Positions 8,905 through 17,812 of a DNA stretch of 64,000 bases are shown here, in pieces. Both the position numbers and the translations under genes were made by a program. The notes beneath the pieces are model-generated. The model was not told where the DNA came from. It did no database searches and saw only the letters and a program-made list of their open reading frames with translations. The stretch covers positions 1 through 64,000 of the forward strand of contig JBEDUQ010000189.1 of the NCBI GenBank assembly GCA_040414855.1. The letters are read 5' to 3'. Numbering within the stretch: the stretch's first letter is position 1; every line of letters begins with the position of its first letter. The stretch is from DASVXQ01 sp040414855 (lineage in GTDB: Bacteria; Actinomycetota; CALGFH01).

Positions 8905-9526
8905 TCTTCAGCACGATGCTCTCGACCGTGTGGGCGACGTGCTCGAGCTCGTCCAGCGCCTGTTCGATCTCGTCAACGATGTCCTTCCAGGTCAGCAGGT
9001 ACCGCGCCGGGTGCTCGGCGTCGAAGCTGTAGAGGTCGGCCCTGACGTGACGATAGAGGCGGTCGCCCTCGTTCTCCAGCTCGTTGATCCGGATCCAGTA
9101 GCTGCGCAGGGCCTCCTCCTCGAGGTTGCGGAGGTGCTTCAGCCCCTCCGCGGTCTCGACCGAGGCCTTCAGGACCAGGCGGCTCTGCTCGATGACGGCG
9201 TCGATCGGCTCGCTGACGCGGTGCAGGACCATCATGTCGGCGGCGGCCTCGAGCGAGTCGACCACGTCGTCGAGGCTCGAGGCCAGCGCGTAGATGTCCT
9301 CGCGGTCGAACGGCGTGATGAAGGTCGAGTTCAGCCGCGACAGGATCGCGTGGGTGAGCCGGTCGCCCTCGTGCTCGGCGTCGTTCAGACGCTTCGCCTT
9401 CATCTCTGGGTCAACGAAGTCCTCGACCATGTCGAGCAGAAGCCGGGCCGCCTCCGCAAGGTTTTCAGCGGCGGCTTCGAACAGATCGAAAAAGGATTCT
9501 TCGCGCGGGAAGATCCGCAGCCTCAC
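8897..9526 (-). CDS. DUF47 PhoU-like protein, partner of Pit
   Basis: A 209-residue all-helical protein of the DUF47/TIGR00153 family, distantly related to PhoU, that is thought to control the adjacent PiT transporter. Conserved acidic motifs for metal binding are visible as EHEGDRLTHAI and ENEGDRLYRH. The GTG start at 9524-9526 has GGGAG seven bases upstream; the longer frame reaching 9601 begins with a Cys/Ala-rich leader that is not typical. It overlaps pit by eight bases and is transcribed divergently from pstS. Confidence 0.92.
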   Translation of the reverse strand: MRLRIFPREESFFDLFEAAAENLAEAARLLLDMVEDFVDPEMKAKRLNDAEHEGDRLTHAILSRLNSTFITPFDREDIYALASSLDDVVDSLEAAADMMVLHRVSEPIDAVIEQSRLVLKASVETAEGLKHLRNLEEEALRSYWIRINELENEGDRLYRHVRADLYSFDAEHPARYLLTWKDIVDEIEQALDELEHVAHTVESIVLKNA

Positions 9527-9595
9527 GAACGCGCTCCCGAGATCTGACGGCGACAGCGGCAAGGTAGCAGCCGCTGTCGCCGGATGTCGACAACA

Positions 9596-9628
9596 GTTCA
9601 CCCTCCCGACCCCAACGCGTCACACAAC
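9596..9628 (+). promoter_or_regulatory. Candidate PHO box between the pit and pst operons
   Basis: GTTCACCCTCC at 9596-9606 matches the 11-bp direct-repeat unit bound by actinobacterial PhoP. Two weaker 11-bp units follow at 9607-9617 and 9618-9628. The position, about 70 bases before the DUF47-pit start and 67-100 bases before pstS, suits PhoP control of one or both divergent operons. Only the first unit is a good match. Confidence 0.5.
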
Positions 9629-9694
9629 GTGCCGGCTCGTGCCATTCGGGCTCACTACAACGTGCTCGTGGAGAGCATCGTACGAGGAGGCAAT

Positions 9695-10816
9695 GTGAGA
9701 AACGTTCGGGCGCCCAGGGCACGTCACGTGCTCGGCACCATCGCCCTCGGGCTGGCGGTCGCCATGGTCGCCGCCGGCTGCGGCTCGTCGTCGGGCAGCA
9801 AGCCGGTGACCGCCGGCAACCAGAGCGGCTCGAAGTCGCTGAGCGGCGCCGGTGCGACCTTCCCGGCCCCCATCTACGAGAAGTGGTTCTCGGACTTCGG
9901 CAGCAAGGACGGCGTCCAGGTCAACTACCAGCCGATCGGCTCCGGTGGCGGGATCACCCAGTTCACCCAGGGCACGGTCGACTTCGGCGCCACCGACGCG
10001 CCGATGAAGGACGACGAGCTCCAGGCCGCCGAGGCCAAGGGCGGCACGGTCATCCACATCCCCACCGTGCTCGGCGCGATCGTGGTGACCTACAACCTGA
10101 AGGGCCTGTCCAAGCCGCTGCGCATGGACGGCAAGCTGGTCGCCGACATCTTCCTCGGCAAGGTCAAGAACTGGACCGACCCGGAGATCGCCTCGCAGAA
10201 CCCGGGTGTGAAGCTGCCGAACAAGCCGATCCTGACGGTCCACCGCTCGGAGAGCTCGGGCACCACCTCCAACTTCACCACGTTCGTGGCCGCCGCCAGC
10301 CCTGAGTTCATGTCGAAGATTGGCGAGGGCAAGGAGGTCAAGTGGGTCGGCGGCGTCGGCGGCAAGGGCAATGACGGCGTCACCGCCGCCGTCAAGCAGA
10401 CCGATGGCGCGGTCGGCTACGTCGAGCTGAACTACGCGCTGACCAACAAGCTGCCGTTCGCCGATATGAAGAACGCGGCCGGCAAGTACATCACCCCCTC
10501 GATCGAGTCGACCACGGCCGCCGCCGCCGACCTCTCGGGCGTTCCCGACGACTTCCGGATCAGCCTGGTCAACTCCAAGGCCCCGGACGCGTACCCGATC
10601 GCGACCTGGACCTTCCTGATCGTCTTCCAGAAGCAGAAGGACGACGCCAAGGGCAAGACCCTGACCAACCTGCTCTGGTTCGCGACCCACGACGGCCAGT
10701 CCGAGGCGTCCACCCTTTCGTACGCGCCGCTGCCGACCTCGGTGATCCCCAAGGTCGAGGCCAAGATCAAGTCGATCACGGGCACCAACGGGGCGGCCCT
10801 CTATACGGGACAATAG
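9695..10816 (+). CDS. pstS: Phosphate ABC transporter, substrate-binding lipoprotein PstS
   Basis: A 373-residue high-affinity phosphate-binding lipoprotein. The signal peptide ends in a lipobox (VAAGC, Cys about residue 29). The mature protein begins with SLSGAGATFPAPIYEKWF and contains the phosphate-binding segments GSGGGITQFTQGTVDFGATD and HRSESSGTT. The GTG start at 9695-9697 is preceded by GAGGAGG with five bases between, which decides it over an upstream in-frame start at 9584. It is followed by pstC, pstA and pstB on the same strand, with a 102-base gap before pstC. Confidence 0.96.
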   Translation: MRNVRAPRARHVLGTIALGLAVAMVAAGCGSSSGSKPVTAGNQSGSKSLSGAGATFPAPIYEKWFSDFGSKDGVQVNYQPIGSGGGITQFTQGTVDFGATDAPMKDDELQAAEAKGGTVIHIPTVLGAIVVTYNLKGLSKPLRMDGKLVADIFLGKVKNWTDPEIASQNPGVKLPNKPILTVHRSESSGTTSNFTTFVAAASPEFMSKIGEGKEVKWVGGVGGKGNDGVTAAVKQTDGAVGYVELNYALTNKLPFADMKNAAGKYITPSIESTTAAAADLSGVPDDFRISLVNSKAPDAYPIATWTFLIVFQKQKDDAKGKTLTNLLWFATHDGQSEASTLSYAPLPTSVIPKVEAKIKSITGTNGAALYTGQ

Positions 10817-10918
10817 CCACCACGGATAGCACTGGCTCCACCCGCTTCGACCCGGTGCCAACCCGCGCCGGGTCGAAGCGCACGCAGGGCGCAGGTCATC
10901 GTCGGATGAGGAGAGGCA

Positions 10919-12037
10919 ATGGCTGACCAGGAGCGATCGGGTAGTCGCGGCCGGCGCGGCGGCCCGCCGACGGTCGCCATCCAGGTCGGGACCGACCGTG
11001 AGCGCGACCCCGCCGCCCGGACCGGCGCGGGCGCGCCGGTCGAGCCGGCGCCCGCTCCGGCCGAGGGGGCTTCCCGGGCCAGGCCCATGCGCGGCGTGGC
11101 CGGGCTGCTCCGGCCAGGCGGCGGGCGTGGCGACCCCGTCTTCCGCTGGCTCTCGACGGTGATGGCGATCGGGCTGCTCGGCCTGGTCGCGCTGTTGTTC
11201 TACGAGCTGTTCGCCAACGCCCGCCCGCTGCTCGCCCGCGACGGGCTCTCGTTCGTCTGGCGCGACGACTGGGACGTGCCGCGCGACGTCTTCGGGGCGC
11301 GCTCCCTGCTGCTCGGGACCCTGATCTCCTCGCTGATCGCGGTCGTGATCGCGGTGCCGGTCGCGCTCGGCATCGCCCTGTTCCTCACCGAGGTCGCGCC
11401 CAAGTGGCTCCGCCAGCCGATCTCGAGCCTGGTCGAGCTGCTGGCCGCGGTGCCGAGCGTCGCCTTTGGCTTCTGGGGCCTGCTGGTGCTGGTGCCGCTG
11501 ATGGCCCGCACGGTCGACCCGTTCCTGATCAAGATCCTCGGCTGGACGGGCTTGTTCGCCAACCCGCAGTTCGGGGTCTCGCTGTTCACCGGCGGCGTCG
11601 TGCTGGCGATCATGATCCTGCCGATCATCGCGGCCATCAGCCGCGAGGTCTTCAGGGTCGTGCCACCCGACCAGCGCGAGGCGGCGCTCGCGCTCGGCGC
11701 CACCAAGTGGGAATCGATCCGCATGGCGGTGCTGCCCTACTCGCGGGCCGGCATCGTCGGCGCCATCGTCCTCGGCCTCGGCCGAGCCATGGGCGAGACC
11801 ATGGCGGTGGTGTTCGTGATCGGCAACTCGCCGCAGATCGTGCGCAACCTGCTCGCCCCCGGCTCCAGCATCACCGCGATGATCGCCAACACCTTCGCCG
11901 AGGTCTCGACCACCGGGCATCAGCTCCCCGCCCTGCTGTACCTGGCCCTGCTGCTGTTCTTCGTGACCCTGATCGTCAACGTCGCCGCCCGGCTGCTGGT
12001 CTGGCGGACGGCCGCGGTGGCGGGAGGTGTTCGCTGA
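10919..12037 (+). CDS. pstC: Phosphate ABC transporter permease PstC
   Basis: A 372-residue permease. A hydrophilic, Pro/Ala-rich cytoplasmic N-terminus of about 70 residues is longer than in most PstC proteins. Six helices follow, with the EAA-type loop REAALALGATKWESIRMAVLP that contacts PstB. The ATG has GAGGAG upstream. The stop codon shares one base with the pstA start (TGATG), so translation is probably coupled. With PstA it forms the membrane channel for phosphate import. Confidence 0.95.
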   Translation: MADQERSGSRGRRGGPPTVAIQVGTDRERDPAARTGAGAPVEPAPAPAEGASRARPMRGVAGLLRPGGGRGDPVFRWLSTVMAIGLLGLVALLFYELFANARPLLARDGLSFVWRDDWDVPRDVFGARSLLLGTLISSLIAVVIAVPVALGIALFLTEVAPKWLRQPISSLVELLAAVPSVAFGFWGLLVLVPLMARTVDPFLIKILGWTGLFANPQFGVSLFTGGVVLAIMILPIIAAISREVFRVVPPDQREAALALGATKWESIRMAVLPYSRAGIVGAIVLGLGRAMGETMAVVFVIGNSPQIVRNLLAPGSSITAMIANTFAEVSTTGHQLPALLYLALLLFFVTLIVNVAARLLVWRTAAVAGGVR

Positions 12038-12924
12038 TGGCGGCGACCACGGGCACCGGGACGCGGCTGCGCTTCGAGCCCAAGCGCCGGCTCGGGCGCC
12101 GCAAGGCGACCAACATGATCGCCATCGGGCTGATGGGCGTGTCCGTTCTGCTCGCCCTGGTGCCGCTGGTCTCCCTGCTGGTCTACGTGATCGCCCGCGG
12201 CATCAGCGCGCTGTCGCTGACCGCGCTCACCCACGCGCCGGCGCCCGCGGTCGACGGCGGCGGCGGCTTCGGCCAGGCCATCCTCGGGACCGTGATCCTG
12301 CTCGTGATCGCCTCGCTGGTCGGGATCCCGTGGGGTGTGCTGACCGCCATCTACCTGAGCGAGTACGCGCAGGGCCGGCTCGGCCGCGTGGTGCGGTTCT
12401 TCTCGGACGTGCTCACCGGCATCCCGACGCTGGTCACCGGGCTGGTGGTCTACGGCCTCCTGGTCATCGGCCTGGGCAGCTTCTCGGCCCTGGCCGGCGG
12501 GGTCGCGCTCGGGCTGATCATGCTGCCGATCATCACCAGAGGCAGCGAGGAGATGCTCAACCTGGTGCCCGACTCGCTGCGCGAGGCCGGCCTCGCGCTC
12601 GGCATGCCCAAGTGGAAGGTGATCCTGCGGATCGTCCTGCCGACCGCCACCAAGGGCATCGTCACCACCAACCTGCTGGCGATCGCGCGCGCCTCCGGCG
12701 AGACCGCGCCGCTGATCGTCACCGTGCTCGGCTCGAACTTCTTCACCACCAGGCTGCTCGGCACGCCAATCGATGCACTGCCGCTCTACATCTTCAAGAA
12801 CGCGACCCAGCCGGACCCGGTGAAGATCCGGCTCGCCTGGGCGGCTACCCTGGTGCTCATCGCCTTCATCCTGATCCTCAGCCTGCTCGCCCGCCTGATC
12901 GGGCGGGGCCGCGTCTCGGAGTGA
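12037..12924 (+). CDS. pstA: Phosphate ABC transporter permease PstA
   Basis: A 295-residue permease with six predicted helices and the coupling loop REAGLALGMPKWKVILRIVLP. The ATG at 12037 overlaps the pstC stop by one base and has GGGAGG eight bases upstream inside pstC. It pairs with PstC in the membrane. The downstream pstB start lies within nine bases of its stop. Confidence 0.95.
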   Translation: MAATTGTGTRLRFEPKRRLGRRKATNMIAIGLMGVSVLLALVPLVSLLVYVIARGISALSLTALTHAPAPAVDGGGGFGQAILGTVILLVIASLVGIPWGVLTAIYLSEYAQGRLGRVVRFFSDVLTGIPTLVTGLVVYGLLVIGLGSFSALAGGVALGLIMLPIITRGSEEMLNLVPDSLREAGLALGMPKWKVILRIVLPTATKGIVTTNLLAIARASGETAPLIVTVLGSNFFTTRLLGTPIDALPLYIFKNATQPDPVKIRLAWAATLVLIAFILILSLLARLIGRGRVSE

Positions 12925-12932
12925 ACCTGCCC

Positions 12933-13703
12933 ATGGCCAAGCAACTCGAGATCAAGGACCTGTCCCTCTATTTCGGCGGCCACAAGGCGGTCGCCGACGT
13001 CACCATGACGATCGAGGAGAACCAGGTCACCGCGATCATCGGTCCGAGCGGCTGCGGGAAGTCGACGCTGCTGCGCGCCATCAACCGCATGCACGAGCTG
13101 GTCCCGGGGGCCAGGCACGAGGGCGACATCCTGCTGGACAGCGAGGACATCTACAGCAAGGACCCGGTCGCGATCCGGCGCTCGATCGGCATGGTCTTCC
13201 AGCGGCCGAACCCGTTCCCGACCATGTCGGTGTTCGACAACGTGGTCGCCGGGCTGCGGCTCAACGGCATCCGCGACAAGAAGACCCTCAAGGAGGTCGC
13301 CGAGCGCAGCCTGCATCAGGCCGGCCTCTGGGAGGAGCTGGGCGGCCGCCTCGACACCGGCGGCGCGCGCCTCTCCGGCGGCCAGCAGCAGCGCCTCTGC
13401 ATCGCCAGGGCGATCGCGGTGCAGCCGGAGGTGCTGCTCATGGACGAGCCCTGCTCGGCGCTCGACCCGATCTCGACGCTCAAGATCGAGGACCTGATCC
13501 GCGAGCTCCGCAACGACTACACGATCGTGATCGTCACCCACAACATGCAGCAGGCCGCGCGGGTCTCGGACTCGACCGCGTTCTTCACCATCGAGAAGGC
13601 CGGCGAGCCGGGTCGGCTGATCGAGTTCGGCGACACCGAGAAGATCTTCACCAAGCCGTCCAACCCCACCACCGAGCGCTACATCAGCGGCCGGTTCGGG
13701 TAG
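12933..13703 (+). CDS. pstB: Phosphate ABC transporter ATP-binding protein PstB
   Basis: A 256-residue ABC ATPase with Walker A GPSGCGKST, signature LSGGQQQRLCIARAI and Walker B LLMDEPCSALDP; the Cys in the last motif is characteristic of PstB. I take the ATG at 12933; a GTG at 12921 that overlaps the pstA stop (GTGA) is an equally possible coupled start and would add four residues. It powers phosphate import by PstSCA. The gene ends 74 bases before the convergent phoP gene. Confidence 0.95.
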   Translation: MAKQLEIKDLSLYFGGHKAVADVTMTIEENQVTAIIGPSGCGKSTLLRAINRMHELVPGARHEGDILLDSEDIYSKDPVAIRRSIGMVFQRPNPFPTMSVFDNVVAGLRLNGIRDKKTLKEVAERSLHQAGLWEELGGRLDTGGARLSGGQQQRLCIARAIAVQPEVLLMDEPCSALDPISTLKIEDLIRELRNDYTIVIVTHNMQQAARVSDSTAFFTIEKAGEPGRLIEFGDTEKIFTKPSNPTTERYISGRFG

Positions 13704-13777
13704 TCCGGGCCAGGGCCGAACTCACGCGATCGCCGCGGTGGCCGCGGTGGCCGCTTGGGGAGTTGGCTCCGCCCGGC

Positions 13778-14461
13778 TCAGCCGTCGAAACGATAGCCGA
13801 CGCCGCGGACGGTCACGATCAGCTTGGGGTCGTGGCGGTCCTCTTCGAGCCGCGCGCGGAGCCGCTTGACGTGCACGTCCAGGGTCTTGGTGTCGCCGAC
13901 GTAGTCGAAGCCCCAGACCCGGTCGATCAGCGTCTGCCGCGTGAGCACCCGGTTGCGGTTCTCCATCAGGATCTCGAGCAGCTCGAACTCCTTGAGCGGG
14001 AGGCCGACCGCCGCGCCGCGGACGGTGACCTCGTGGCGCTCCTGGTCGAGCCGGATCCCGGCGATCTCGATCACCGCCGCGTCGTTCGGCGCCTGTGCCT
14101 GGCCGGCCCGCCGCAGCAGGGCCCGCACCCGCGCGACCAGCTCACGCAGCGAGAACGGCTTGGTGACGTAGTCGTCGGCGCCCATCTCGAGCCCGACGAC
14201 GCGGTCGACCTCGGCGTCGCGGGCGGTCAGCATCAGGATCGGCACCTGGCTGGAGGCGCGGACCCTGCGGCACACGTCCCAGCCGCTGAGGCCGGGCAGC
14301 ATCAAGTCGAGGACCAGCAAATCAGGACGCTCGCGCTCGAAGTCGCGGACCGCCTGGGTCCCGTCCGCCGCGGTGACGACCTCCATGCCCTCACGGGAAA
14401 GCGCGTACCGGATCGCTTCGAGGAGGGACTCCTCGTCGTCAACCACCATGACCTTCGGCAA
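13778..14461 (-). CDS. phoP: OmpR-family phosphate response regulator (PhoP/RegX3 type)
   Basis: A 227-residue response regulator. The receiver domain has the acid pocket D8-D9, phosphoacceptor D52 (LLVLDLMLPG) and K101; the winged-helix DNA-binding domain runs from about 130 to 227 (GDTKTLDVHVKRLRARLEED). It lies next to pst and diverges from phoU-phoR, which identifies it as the phosphate-starvation regulator called PhoP in Streptomyces and RegX3 in mycobacteria. Separation of the regulator and its kinase phoR onto opposite strands around phoU is as I recall it for Streptomyces. Confidence 0.92.
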   Translation of the reverse strand: MPKVMVVDDEESLLEAIRYALSREGMEVVTAADGTQAVRDFERERPDLLVLDLMLPGLSGWDVCRRVRASSQVPILMLTARDAEVDRVVGLEMGADDYVTKPFSLRELVARVRALLRRAGQAQAPNDAAVIEIAGIRLDQERHEVTVRGAAVGLPLKEFELLEILMENRNRVLTRQTLIDRVWGFDYVGDTKTLDVHVKRLRARLEEDRHDPKLIVTVRGVGYRFDG

Positions 14462-14586
14462 GACGATCCTTTCCTCGCCTTCGGAACGAGCACGCCGATC
14501 GGGGCGGCCGTCACCTGTTACGGTTCCATAGGATGTCGCTGGCCAGCAACCCTGTCCGGTCGCCGCTCGGGGGCTTTCCGATCAAC

Positions 14587-14608
14587 CTTCACCTCCCGTT
14601 TCCCCTCG
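14587..14608 (+). promoter_or_regulatory. Candidate PHO-box-like direct repeats in the phoP-phoU spacer
   Basis: CTTCACCTCCC (14587-14597) and GTTTCCCCTCG (14598-14608) are two adjacent 11-bp units resembling PhoP-binding repeats. They lie in the divergent promoter region of phoP and phoU-phoR, where autoregulation by PhoP would be expected. The match is partial. Confidence 0.4.
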
Positions 14609-14632
14609 CGCTACGCGCTTGACCGCGTAGCG
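14609..14632. repeat. Perfect inverted repeat in the phoP-phoU spacer
   Basis: CGCTACGCG (14609-14617) and CGCGTAGCG (14624-14632) are perfect 9-bp arms around a 6-base centre. It directly follows the PHO-like repeats and lies 60 bases before phoU. It could be an operator or an RNA hairpin in the phoU leader. Confidence 0.8.
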
Positions 14633-14691
14633 TTCGACCGCCGCGTACGATGAGCCTGAAGAGCTGAAAGGCCTGGTAACGGGGAGTGGGC

Positions 14692-15381
14692 GTGCGCGCG
14701 ACGTTCGAGCAACGGCTGGAGGGCCTGGAGGCGAAGCTCGCCCAGATGGGCCAGGTCGTGCGGTCGCAGCTCGACCGCACCCTGGAGGCCCTCGCCGAGT
14801 CCGACAGCGACCTCGCCGACGAGGTCATCGTCCGCGACAAGCTGCTCGACACCACCTACGTCGAGGTCGAAGAGGAGATCCTGCGGACGCTGGCGCTGGA
14901 GGCGCCGGTCGCCAAGGACCTCCGCCTGGTCGCCGGCATCCTGCACCTGAACTCGCACATCGAGCGGATGGGCGACCTGTGCGTGAACATGGCGCGATTC
15001 GTCAGGATCGGCGCCGGCCACCCGGTGGTCCCCGAGATCCAGCAGACCCTGGCCGAGATGGGCGAGCACGCCAAGGCGCTGATGGCCGCCGCCTTCGAGT
15101 GCTTCGAGCGGCGCGACGTCGAGCTGGCCGAGCGGCTGCCGATCATGGACCAGCCGCTGGACGAGCTCAACGAGCTGGTCTTCCACCAGATCGAGCGGCT
15201 CGCGGACGAGCGCGGCACGCCGCCGGGCCCGTGGGCGAGCCGGACGGTCCTGGTCGCGCGCTACCTCGAACGCCTTGGCGACCACTCCGTCGACATCGGC
15301 GAGCAGGTGGTCTTCATCGTCACCGGTGAGGTCCGAGAGCTGGTCCCGCCCAAGGCGGTCCGGGCCCAGATCGAGCGGTAG
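14692..15381 (+). CDS. phoU: Phosphate signalling regulator PhoU
   Basis: A 229-residue protein with two PhoU helical repeats, each with an acidic metal-binding E/D-rich motif (for example EVEEEILRTLALEAPVAKDL and the C-terminal LVARYLERLGDHSVDIGEQV). PhoU links PstSCAB flux to PhoR activity. I chose the GTG at 14692 because GGGGAG stands five bases upstream; a GTG at 14686 lies inside that site. The gene is 11 bases before phoR, so the two form an operon divergent from phoP. Confidence 0.94.
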   Translation: MRATFEQRLEGLEAKLAQMGQVVRSQLDRTLEALAESDSDLADEVIVRDKLLDTTYVEVEEEILRTLALEAPVAKDLRLVAGILHLNSHIERMGDLCVNMARFVRIGAGHPVVPEIQQTLAEMGEHAKALMAAAFECFERRDVELAERLPIMDQPLDELNELVFHQIERLADERGTPPGPWASRTVLVARYLERLGDHSVDIGEQVVFIVTGEVRELVPPKAVRAQIER

Positions 15382-15392
15382 CGAGGCGGACG

Positions 15393-16775
15393 ATGCGACT
15401 TCCCAAGCTGGTCGGTGAGCTGCTGACCGGCTATCTGGCGCTCGCGGTCGCGGCCATCGTGGCGGCGGTGGCGCTCCAGCGGGGCCAGGTCACCACCCCG
15501 CTGGTGGTGGCTTCGGTGCTGCTGCTCGGGCTCGCCGTGGTCCTGTCGCTGTTGTCGGCCAGGTCGATCGGCGGCGCGCTCGGCGGGCTGCTCCGCGCGC
15601 TCGAGCGGCTCGCCAGGATCGGCGTGCCCGGCTGGCGCTGGAGCGGCTCCCCCGACGTCCACGAACTGACCGCCGAGCTGAACGCGATGATCCCGCGGCT
15701 CCGCGACCGCGTCGAGGAGCTGACCGAGGACCGCGACCGCGCCGGCCAGATCCTCGACGCGCTCGACGACGGCATCCTGCTGCTCGACGGGGCCGGGCGC
15801 CTGCTGGTCACCAACCCGACCGCGCGCGAATGGTTCGGGCTCGCCGACGACCTGCGCCCCGGCCTGCCGCTCCGGCGGGTGATCGGGATCGTGCAGATCG
15901 CCGAGCTGGCCGAGGAGGCCACCTCCAAGCGGGCGCCGGTCACCGGCACCGTCACCGTGGTCCTGCCCGAGCACCGCACGCTGGCCCTGCGCGCCTTCCC
16001 GCTGGCCGACCGGGGCCCGACCGGGCGGACCGTGGTGACCCTCAGCGACATCACTCAGCGGCGCCGGATCGAGGTGCTGCGCCGCGACTTCGTCGCCAAC
16101 GCCTCCCACGAGCTGAAGACGCCCGTGGCCGCGCTGCGCGCGCTGGCCGAGACGCTGGAGAGCGCGCTCCCCGACGAGCCCGAGGTCGCCCTCGGCTTCG
16201 TCAACCGGATCGGGCGCGAGGCCGAGCGCCTCGACCTGCTGGTCCGCGACCTGCTCGACCTGTCGAGGCTGGAGCGCGGCACCCTGGACGCCGAGCCGGT
16301 CGACATGGTCGGGCTGGTCAAAGAGGTGGCCGAGACCTATGGCGAGCGGGCCGAGGAGCGTCGCATCCGGCTGCGGACCGAGCTGCGGCCGGGCTCGATG
16401 GTCCGCGGCGACCGCGCCCAGCTCAGCCTGCTGCTGTCGAACCTTGTGGACAACGCCCTGCGCTATACCGGCCCGCGTGGTACCGTCCGGATCCGGTTGG
16501 ACTCGATCGACGGCAAGGTGGTGCTCGAGGTGGGCGACACCGGCGAGGGCATCCCGGCCAAGGAGCTGCCGCGCATCTTCGAGCGCTTCTACCGGGTGGA
16601 CAAGGCGCGCGCCCGCCAGACGGGCGGCACAGGGCTGGGCCTCGCGATCGTCAGGCACGTCGCCGAATCGCACGGCGGCACCGTCACCGTGGGCTCCAGG
16701 CTCGGCAAGGGATCGACCTTCACGGTCACCCTGCCCGTCACCGGACCGTCGACGATCGGCGCCAACGGGACCTGA
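15393..16775 (+). CDS. phoR: Phosphate sensor histidine kinase PhoR
   Basis: A 460-residue membrane kinase. Two helices lie at about 9-30 and 36-56 with almost no external loop, as in PhoR kinases that read the Pst/PhoU complex and not a ligand. A PAS-like domain (about 115-225) and HisKA follow, with the phosphorylated H239 in ANASHELKTP, then HATPase_c with N-box LVDNALRY and GTGLGLAI. It phosphorylates PhoP. It starts 11 bases after phoU, and a permease gene follows three bases after its stop. Confidence 0.94.
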   Translation: MRLPKLVGELLTGYLALAVAAIVAAVALQRGQVTTPLVVASVLLLGLAVVLSLLSARSIGGALGGLLRALERLARIGVPGWRWSGSPDVHELTAELNAMIPRLRDRVEELTEDRDRAGQILDALDDGILLLDGAGRLLVTNPTAREWFGLADDLRPGLPLRRVIGIVQIAELAEEATSKRAPVTGTVTVVLPEHRTLALRAFPLADRGPTGRTVVTLSDITQRRRIEVLRRDFVANASHELKTPVAALRALAETLESALPDEPEVALGFVNRIGREAERLDLLVRDLLDLSRLERGTLDAEPVDMVGLVKEVAETYGERAEERRIRLRTELRPGSMVRGDRAQLSLLLSNLVDNALRYTGPRGTVRIRLDSIDGKVVLEVGDTGEGIPAKELPRIFERFYRVDKARARQTGGTGLGLAIVRHVAESHGGTVTVGSRLGKGSTFTVTLPVTGPSTIGANGT

Positions 16776-16777
16776 CG

Positions 16778-17812
16778 GTGCCGCCGCCGGTGCCGGACCG
16801 CCTCGCGGAGGCGACGCTCGAAGCCGCTCCCCCCGACCAGGCCGCACGGGCAGGGCGCAGGCGGTTGCCGCGGCTCGACGGCAGGCTGCTGCTGCTACTC
16901 ATCGTTCTGGCCCTCGGCGGTCGCGACCTGGTCGCCGGCGCGCTCTCGGGCCCCGCCCTGCGGACCTGGTCGACCATCTTCGTGTCGATCACCATCCAGG
17001 CGTTGCCGTTCCTGGTCCTCGGCGTGCTGCTGAGCGGCGCCATCGCCGCGCTGGTGCCGCCTGCCTGGATCGCCAGGGCGCTGCCCAGGCGGCCGCTGCT
17101 CGCCGTGCCCGCCGCGGGCCTCGCGGGCGCGGCGCTGCCCGGCTGCGAATGCGCCTCGGTGCCGATCGCCGCGCGCCTGGCGGCCGGCGGGATCGCGCCG
17201 GCCGCCGCGCTCGCCTTCATGCTCTCGGCGCCGGCCATCAACCCGGTCGTGCTGGTGGCCACCGCGGTCGCCTTCCCCGGGCGGCCAGAGATGGTCCTCG
17301 GCAGGTTCCTCGGCTCGCTGCTCACCTCGGTGGTGGTCGGCCTGATCTGGACCAGAGTCGGGCGCGGCCTGCCGCTCGGCGGCGGGCGGCGCTCGCTGCC
17401 CGAGGGTCTCGGCCGCCTGGCCTCGTTCAGCCACACCGCCCGCCACGACTTCCTCGAGGCCGGGGGCTGGCTGGTGGTGGGCGCGATGGCGGCGGCGACC
17501 CTCCAGGTGGTGGTCCCGCGCGGCGTGCTCGACGTCGTCGCCGACAACCATCTGCTCGCGGCGGTCGCGCTCGGGCTGCTGGCGGTGCTGCTGGCGATCT
17601 GCTCCGAGGCGGACGCCTTCGTGGCCGCGAGCCTCCAGCAGTTCTCGCTCACTGCCCGGCTGGTGTTCCTGGTGGTCGGTCCGGCGGTGGACGTCAAGCT
17701 GATCGCCATGCAGGCAGGCGTCTTCGGGCGCCGCTTCGCGCTGCGCTTCCCGGCCCTGACCTTCGTGACGGCGGTCGCCTGCGGACTGCTGGTCGGGCGG
17801 TGGCTCCTGTGA
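16778..17812 (+). CDS. COG0701/DUF318-type permease
   Basis: A permease of about 344 residues with eight predicted helices in two clusters. The family motif GCECASVPIAARL is followed by LSAPAINPVVL, which marks the COG0701 group (ArsP-like and YcgR-like permeases). The GTG start comes three bases after the phoR stop, with a second in-frame GTG at 16790. The next gene overlaps by four bases and encodes a TIGR03943 protein, the usual partner. The pair is thought to move metal ions or another small solute; the partner here carries a His-rich loop, which favours a metal. Position in the phoU-phoR operon suggests co-expression, but a phosphate role is not established. Confidence 0.85.
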   Translation: MPPPVPDRLAEATLEAAPPDQAARAGRRRLPRLDGRLLLLLIVLALGGRDLVAGALSGPALRTWSTIFVSITIQALPFLVLGVLLSGAIAALVPPAWIARALPRRPLLAVPAAGLAGAALPGCECASVPIAARLAAGGIAPAAALAFMLSAPAINPVVLVATAVAFPGRPEMVLGRFLGSLLTSVVVGLIWTRVGRGLPLGGGRRSLPEGLGRLASFSHTARHDFLEAGGWLVVGAMAAATLQVVVPRGVLDVVADNHLLAAVALGLLAVLLAICSEADAFVAASLQQFSLTARLVFLVVGPAVDVKLIAMQAGVFGRRFALRFPALTFVTAVACGLLVGRWLL

